A model generated the notes under the pieces. That model was given only the letters and a program-made list of their open reading frames with translations. It did no database searches and had not been told where the DNA came from. From a bacterium (GTDB taxonomy: Bacteria > Krumholzibacteriota > Krumholzibacteriia > LZORAL124-64-63): a stretch of 9,872 nucleotides of DNA. Shown piece by piece: positions 5,995 to 9,872 of the stretch. Position 1 is the first letter of the stretch. The number at the start of each line of letters is the position of its first letter. The position numbers and the translations under genes were made by a program. The stretch spans positions 1-9,872 of the forward strand of contig DAOVZQ010000048.1 in assembly GCA_030635025.1 (NCBI GenBank), in the 5' to 3' direction.

Positions 5995-6269
5995 GGGTCC
6001 CCCTCCTTGCCAGTGATCGGTCGGCAAGCCGGGGTCACATCGGATCTCGTTATGACCGTCCCCGGAGTCGTACCGACTCATCGGTTCCCGCGAGGATCAG
6101 TGACCGTACAACAAGGGTTACCGGCACACGGCTCACCCACGGGGTCGAGTTGCAATGGATCGCGTTCGGATAATCGTCAGGTGCTGAATCCAGAGGTGCT
6201 GGCGGACACGGTGCGGAATGCAAACTGGCCGGAGAGACCAGTGCGCCTCCCTGCTCCATTGCGGGACGC
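5995..6269 (-). promoter_or_regulatory. Long structured 5' leader of the secreted Cys-rich gene
   Basis: If transcription starts near 6263, the leader is about 270 bases. Its last part holds three exact, contiguous hairpins. The first is CTTGCC/GGCAAG (6006-6011/6023-6028). The second is CCGGGGTCA paired with TGA and CCCCGG (6029-6037 with 6053-6055 and 6060-6065, with a 4-base bulge). The third is GAGTCG/CGACTC around TAC (6065-6079). The hairpin nearest the gene covers part of the AAGGAGG ribosome-binding site. I do not recognise a known riboswitch class in it. No gene is evident here on either strand. Confidence 0.45.
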
Positions 6270-6298
6270 AGTGTATCATATTGCACAAACATTGTCAA
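6270..6298 (-). promoter_or_regulatory. Sigma70-type promoter of the secreted Cys-rich gene
   Basis: On the minus strand a perfect -35 TTGACA (6298-6293) is followed after exactly 17 bases by TACACT (6275-6270), four of six matches to TATAAT. This is the best-spaced promoter in the window. It points to the gene at 5994-5203 and also lies downstream of the terminator at 6446-6497, so that gene is probably transcribed on its own. Confidence 0.65.
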
Positions 6299-6445
6299 AT
6301 CGGCGTGGATTCGCCGCCGTAGCCGTAACTACGGCAAGAAATCGCAACACCGAGCTGGGATTGGCGGGACGTGACGGGTGCCGGGATGAGTTTTTCTACA
6401 GCCTGCTAGCCCGACATATGCACCACCAACTGCGGGGAAAAGCAA

Positions 6446-6497
6446 CCGGCCCGCTTCACGGACTTCCCTACCGGGAAACACGAAAGAAGCGGGCCGG
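6446..6497 (-). terminator. Intrinsic terminator of the pepF-like gene
   Basis: CCGGCCCGCTT (6446-6456) is the exact inverse of AAGCGGGCCGG (6487-6497), giving an 11-bp GC-rich stem. The 30-base loop carries its own small hairpin TTCCC/GGGAA (6464-6468/6473-6477). Read on the minus strand, the stem is followed by TTGCTTTT. It lies about 22 bases after the stop codon at 6520. Confidence 0.75.
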
Positions 6498-6519
6498 ACA
6501 CTCACCTTGTGGACCAATC

Positions 6520-8442
6520 CTAAAGTTCGACGTCAAGCAACTCCGCCAACCGAGTAACCGTCCGGTCGAAGCGCTCGAGCGCTGCCTCGACAGCCTCAGG
6601 CCGGGTCAAGTCGACTCCCGCACCCTTGAGCAGTTCGATCGGCGCGTCGCTACAACCGCCCTGGAGCATACCCAGGTAGTCGTCGACGGCGGGTTGTCCC
6701 ATCTCCTTCACGCGCTCGGCGATGGCCAGGCCGCAGCTCAGCCCGGTCGCGTAGCTGTACACGTAATACTTGTAATAGAAGTGCGGGATGTAGGCCCACT
6801 CCATGCCGTCGTCGGCGTCGACCGTGAAGCCCGGGCCGTAGTAGCGCTGCACCAGATCGGTGTAGGTCTCATCGAGCAACGAGGCGGTGACAGGCACCCC
6901 GTCCTCCACGAATCCGTGCACGGCGCGCTCGAACTCGGAGAAGAGGGTCTGGCGGTAGATGGTGCCGCGGATGCTCTCCAGTTCGGCGGACAGCAGGCCG
7001 ATTTTCTCCTCGTCGGACTTCGCGTTGGCCATGAGGTAGTCGGCGAGTAGGGCCTCGTTACAGGTCGAAGCGATCTCGGCCAAAAACGGCACGTAGCGAT
7101 AGCCGTAATAGGGCTGATGCGTCATGGCCAAATGACTGTGGATAGCATGGCCGTATTCATGGGCCAGAGTCGACAAGTCGTCGAGACCGTCCTGGTAGTT
7201 CATCTTCACATAAGGCTCGCGGCCGTAGACGCTGGCGGAAAAGGCGCCGCTCTCCTTGGTCGAGCTCGGATAGACATCGATCCAGCCGTTCTTCGGATCG
7301 AGTCCGGCCTTCAGGATTTTCACGTAATCCTCGCCCAGGGGCGCCAAGGCTTCGGGCAGGATCTTCGCGGCCTCGGCGTAGGGCACGTCCATCTCGGCGG
7401 CCGCGACCATGGGCACGTAGAGGTCGTAGATGTGCAGGTCGTCCAGGCCGAGCACCTGCCGACGCAACTCGACATAACGGTGCAGAGGTTCGAGGTTGGC
7501 GTTCACCGCGGCGATCAGGTTATCGTGGACGGCGACGTCGAGGCCGTCCTTGTCCAGGTACGCTTCGATGGCGGTGTCGTAGTTACGGCCGCGGGCGAAG
7601 GTAACGTCGAACCAGCACTGGCCGCCGAGGGTGGCGGCGAAGGCGTGCTGAAACTGGCGCAGCGTGCCGAAGAAGGCGCTGACGGCTTCGCGACGCACAG
7701 TGCGGTTATCGGACCGACGGAAACGGCTGTAATTAGAGAGAGCGAGTTGGACCTCTTCCCCATCGGCGTCGTGGATCATCGGCCAGGCGATATCCGTCAG
7801 CAGCGCGCCGAAAGCATTCTCGCTGGGGCCGATGATCTCGTTCAGATCGATCTCCGCCCATAGATTGTCGCCCGTCAGGGCCAGGATGCGCTCGGCTTCG
7901 GGCTCGAGCACACGGGCCCGGCGACGGCGCAGGTTGTCGATGTAGCCGCGGTACTCGGCCGGACCGTTCCGGTCGGCGTAGACACGTTCCATGACGACGT
8001 CGTCCAGCGCGAGGGCCTCTTCACGGATGAAGCCGGCGGCGTTCATCAGACGCTCCAGCACGGCCGAGCCGCGCTGCGCCTGGGCCTGCAACGCCTCGTC
8101 GGTCAGCTCCATGTTCAGGGCCAAGTTGGCGTACTGCTGCACATGGCTGGCGCGGTTGTGGAGGTCGAAGTAAAGAGACAAGGCGTCGCGCAGGGCCTTC
8201 GGTTCGTCGAGGCGTCCGCGGTAGGCGTCCAGCTTCGGGATCTCCGTGTCGATGGCAGACAGGGCGGCTTCCCAGTCGGCGGTCGATTTGAACAGCTTGC
8301 CGAGATCCCACTTGTAGGCGTCGGGAACCTGATCGCGGGTGTGGTTCGCGTCGGGCGCGTAGTCGGGCAGGCCGGCGGCGAGTGCGGGCAGGGCCAGCGC
8401 GATGAGTGCGACGACGAGCAGGGGGATGCGAAGGCGGTTCAT
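6520..8442 (-). CDS. Exported M3B oligoendopeptidase (PepF-like)
   Basis: This 640-residue zinc metallopeptidase of family M3B cleaves short peptides. The active-site helix is HEYGH at 428-432 (two zinc ligands and the catalytic Glu429). The third ligand is Glu456 in FLAEIASTCNEALL, 24 residues on, the spacing expected for M3. The segment HFYYKYYVYSYATG (554-567) is the conserved His/Tyr substrate-binding region, and the all-helical N-terminal PepF domain fills about 100-330. Unlike most cytoplasmic PepF proteins it starts with a signal peptide (RLRIPLLVVALIALALPALA, cleavage near 22-23), so it should work in the periplasm or outside. Start ATG 8442 has TGGAGG (8453-8448) five bases away. An own terminator (6446-6497) and a 252-base gap upstream suggest a single-gene unit. 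A role in degrading peptides for nutrition is inferred; no partner gene shows it. Confidence 0.93.
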   Translation of the reverse strand: MNRLRIPLLVVALIALALPALAAGLPDYAPDANHTRDQVPDAYKWDLGKLFKSTADWEAALSAIDTEIPKLDAYRGRLDEPKALRDALSLYFDLHNRASHVQQYANLALNMELTDEALQAQAQRGSAVLERLMNAAGFIREEALALDDVVMERVYADRNGPAEYRGYIDNLRRRRARVLEPEAERILALTGDNLWAEIDLNEIIGPSENAFGALLTDIAWPMIHDADGEEVQLALSNYSRFRRSDNRTVRREAVSAFFGTLRQFQHAFAATLGGQCWFDVTFARGRNYDTAIEAYLDKDGLDVAVHDNLIAAVNANLEPLHRYVELRRQVLGLDDLHIYDLYVPMVAAAEMDVPYAEAAKILPEALAPLGEDYVKILKAGLDPKNGWIDVYPSSTKESGAFSASVYGREPYVKMNYQDGLDDLSTLAHEYGHAIHSHLAMTHQPYYGYRYVPFLAEIASTCNEALLADYLMANAKSDEEKIGLLSAELESIRGTIYRQTLFSEFERAVHGFVEDGVPVTASLLDETYTDLVQRYYGPGFTVDADDGMEWAYIPHFYYKYYVYSYATGLSCGLAIAERVKEMGQPAVDDYLGMLQGGCSDAPIELLKGAGVDLTRPEAVEAALERFDRTVTRLAELLDVEL

Positions 8443-8565
8443 GAGGGCCTCCAGGCTTGGTGGTCGGGTGGCTGCGTTCGGTTAGTTTGGTGGGCGCAGC
8501 GGGAAAGGTCTAGGTGGAATTGGTTTGGGGGATACGATTGGTGGGAGGGGTGGGTTGCGATTGTA
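8443..8565 (-). promoter_or_regulatory. C-rich, G-poor leader and possible promoter of the pepF-like gene
   Basis: On the minus strand a TACAAT -10 box lies at 8565-8560; no convincing -35 is visible. The putative leader (8461-8560) contains 50 C, 27 A, 13 T and 10 G per 100 bases by my count, an extreme bias not seen elsewhere in the window. The opposite (template) strand carries clustered G-runs at 8527-8531, 8543-8545, 8547-8550 and 8552-8554. Confidence 0.4.
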
Positions 8566-8694
8566 TGAATCACATCCCCGCCAACCATTTGGTAGTGCAC
8601 AGTTATAGAGAGGCACCCCAGCGACTGCTCCGAGGTCCCCCCAGGAACTGAAGAGGCATCCCATCAAGACACATATTACAAGCCGCGATCTTCC

Positions 8695-9114
8695 TCAGAC
8701 TTCGATGTTGAAGATACCACCGGCCTTTTCGAAGTCATCAGGCTCCACCCACAAAATAAACCCGAACCTCCCGTTCCCGTCGCATACACCGCAAGAGGAA
8801 TACACGTTGATGTTGGCGTTGGACATGGCCAGGTGGTACGCATGGAGCACCCCGGCCCGGTCCTCGCCCTGAATCAGGAAGCCCTTCTGCGGCCCCACGA
8901 GCGTAGCGCCGGCGTTGGCTGCCGCGTCCTGCAGTACATCCGGCTTATCTGTGACGAAGCAGAGCTGGGTCTCTTCATCACCGGCAGGAATGGCCGTGAA
9001 CGCCGTCAGGTTCAAGCCGCTCTCGCTGATGTGTTCGAGGAGTCGGCTCGCTTCGCCGGGACGGTCCCGTACGGTAACATAGTAACAATCGACGATCCTT
9101 ATCCGGTCTTTCAT
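8695..9114 (-). CDS. Tandem ACT-domain protein
   Basis: This 139-residue cytoplasmic protein consists of two ACT domains and nothing else. The first covers about 9-72 (CYYVTVRDRPGEASRLLEHI, then NLTAFTAI, then ETQLCFVTD) with the ligand-loop motif D17-R-P-G20. The second covers about 77-128 (GFLIQGEDRAGVLHAYHLA, then NINVYSSCGV, then FGFILWVEP) with D85-R-A-G88. ACT pairs usually bind amino acids or similar small ligands at their interface and steer an enzyme. No such enzyme is next to it, so ligand and partner are unknown. Cys108 and Cys111 form a CxxC in the second domain. Start ATG 9114 has GGGAG eight bases upstream; an ATG at 9159 would add 15 charged residues and lacks support. It is separated from the pepF-like gene by about 250 bases. 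Confidence 0.85.
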   Translation of the reverse strand: MKDRIRIVDCYYVTVRDRPGEASRLLEHISESGLNLTAFTAIPAGDEETQLCFVTDKPDVLQDAAANAGATLVGPQKGFLIQGEDRAGVLHAYHLAMSNANINVYSSCGVCDGNGRFGFILWVEPDDFEKAGGIFNIEV

Positions 9115-9537
9115 GATCGGTTCTCCCTTCTCCAACCGAGTATTCCGCCCGTATAGCACACGCTAGGCAAATTCAGCCCAATATGCTCAAACATCTCGCG
9201 ATCTACCTGCCGTCAGCACTCAGGACCAGACATTCCTTAGCCTTAGAAATCGTTATCCTTCCTTCCTGGAACTTAAGGACTTATGAGGTTAGACGAAATC
9301 ACCCAACCCACATCTTCAGGCAGCGATGTCGGTAATACTGGCTACCAATAACTCACCAACGGACCCTGTATTGAGAGTCGATGTCAGAATGGCGGGCTTG
9401 GCTAACTGCTTATCTGACTGGGCGGACGAATAAATTGAAGGGACAGCGTCAGTTTTACATTCCCCACGAAACTTTGCCGTGGTGCGAACGTCCATTAGGG
9501 CGCCCCCCGCACCATGAACAAATTTTCAGGAGTGACC
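9115..9537. other. Divergent intergenic region
   Basis: This stretch separates the ACT-domain gene (-) from the beta-propeller gene (+) and should hold both promoters. On the minus strand an extended -10 of the form TGCTATACG is found at about 9150-9160. On the plus strand TTGAAG (9435-9440) and TACATT (9456-9461) are only 15 bases apart. Neither is strong. A short direct repeat, CCTTAG twice in a row near 9237-9247, is probably chance. The region is less GC-rich than the genes. I see no RNA gene, mobile element end or convincing small gene. Confidence 0.35.
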
Positions 9538-9872
9538 ATGTCTTACCTCTCCACCCCACGCGCCGTCCTTTTGCTGATCTGCCTCGCATTGCTAACCCAG
9601 ACGGCCTTGGCCGACACACCCGTCCGTGAGATCATCGACGGCGTACCCCACGTTATAAACGGGAATACCCCCACCGGGGGTGTCCAGGCCCTGCGCATGA
9701 ACGAACTGTGGCGAGTCGGCGGTGAGGATGACGAGGAGATCCTCTTCGGTCTCACCCCCAAGGCGTGCACTGATGGCAAAGGTCAGGTCTATGTGCTGGA
9801 CTCCCAACTGAGCCAGGTCCTCGTCTTCTCCCCCGACGGCGAATTTTCCCACACCCTGTTTCAGGAAGGCGA
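9538..9872 (+). CDS. Secreted NHL/beta-propeller-like protein, N-terminal part (cut by window edge)
   Basis: This is an open frame of 111 codons running off the right edge. It begins with a signal peptide (STPRAVLLLICLALLTQTALA, cleavage before DTP at about 26). After a short strand-rich stretch comes LTPKACTDGKGQVYVLDSQ followed by VLVFSPDGEFSHTL. This is the pattern of one NHL or six-bladed propeller blade (small residue, D-G-x-G-x-V-Y-V-x-D, then V-x-V-F-x-x-D-G-x-F). Such secreted propellers usually bind proteins, glycans or other ligands; the specific role is unknown. I chose ATG 9538 because AGGAG (9528-9532) is five bases upstream; ATG 9514 is in frame but lacks a ribosome-binding site. 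The number of blades and any C-terminal domain lie outside the window. Confidence 0.78.
   Translation, partial: MSYLSTPRAVLLLICLALLTQTALADTPVREIIDGVPHVINGNTPTGGVQALRMNELWRVGGEDDEEILFGLTPKACTDGKGQVYVLDSQLSQVLVFSPDGEFSHTLFQEG

Noticed and set aside
6065..6090. Hammerhead-ribozyme-like string CGATGAGTC on the minus strand
   Set aside because: It resembles the CUGAUGA core only in part, and the required GAAA element and three-stem layout are missing.
6301..6335. Two small adjoining hairpins (CGGCG/CGCCG and GCCGTAG/CTACGGC)
   Set aside because: They lie upstream of the minus-strand promoter, with no T-run and no gene directly before them on the plus strand. Short GC stems like these are expected by chance.
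6007..7050. Plus-strand open frame of 347 codons covering the intergenic region and the 3' part of the pepF-like gene
   Set aside because: Most of it is antisense to the peptidase's catalytic region (HEYGH lies at 7147-7161), and the intergenic part carries a promoter and a terminator for the minus strand.
8580..8694. Possible terminator after the ACT-domain gene
   Set aside because: I looked for a GC-rich stem followed by a T-run on the minus strand and found none convincing.
9431..9490. Phrase GGGACAGCGTCAGTTTTAC resembling sequences I associate with REP/RAYT-type repeats
   Set aside because: Only one arm is present. I find no matching inverted arm (ACGCTGTCC), second copy or transposase in the window, so it cannot be supported as a mobile-element remnant.

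Overview
The window reads as chromosomal DNA of a GC-rich, Gram-negative (diderm) bacterium. The evidence is a TonB-dependent outer-membrane receptor and several proteins with Sec-type signal peptides: a Cys-rich beta-sandwich-like protein, an M3B peptidase and a beta-propeller protein. The mix of secreted proteins would fit an uncultured FCB-like or Eisenbacteria/Krumholzibacteria-like lineage. That placement is only an impression; no marker gene is present.

Layout. 1-166 (-): start of a bacteriohemerythrin, cut by the window edge. 167-542: a divergent control region with a 17-bp palindrome, a promoter with a perfect TTGACA -35, a well-formed TPP (THI-box) riboswitch and a multi-hairpin expression platform. 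543-4873 (+): a tight three-gene operon of TonB receptor, thiamine pyrophosphokinase and SSS-family sodium symporter (9-nt gap, then a 4-nt ATGA overlap). 4874-5202: convergent intergenic region with a strong two-sided hairpin. 5203-5994 (-): secreted Cys-rich protein with a long structured leader and a good sigma70-type promoter. 6520-8442 (-): exported PepF-like M3B metallopeptidase with a terminator after it and a very C-rich, G-poor leader before it. 8695-9114 (-): tandem ACT-domain protein. 9115-9537: divergent intergenic region. 9538-9872 (+): start of a secreted NHL/beta-propeller protein, cut by the right edge.

How the genes work together. The riboswitch operon makes a coherent vitamin-B1 scavenging route. 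The receptor would bring thiamine (or a phosphate ester) across the outer membrane, the SSS carrier across the inner membrane, and ThiN would convert thiamine to TPP, which shuts the operon off through the riboswitch. The substrate of the receptor and of the SSS carrier is inferred from this context, not from their sequences. The remaining genes look like independent units.

The most interesting points are the SSS carrier in the usual inner-membrane thiamine-transporter slot, the overlapping hairpins between aptamer and start codon, a 12-residue EF-hand-like loop in the receptor, a contiguous three-hairpin leader abutting the ribosome-binding site of the Cys-rich secreted protein, and that protein's WGQVKSLYK C-terminus. 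I see no tRNA, rRNA, CRISPR array, insertion sequence or phage gene.
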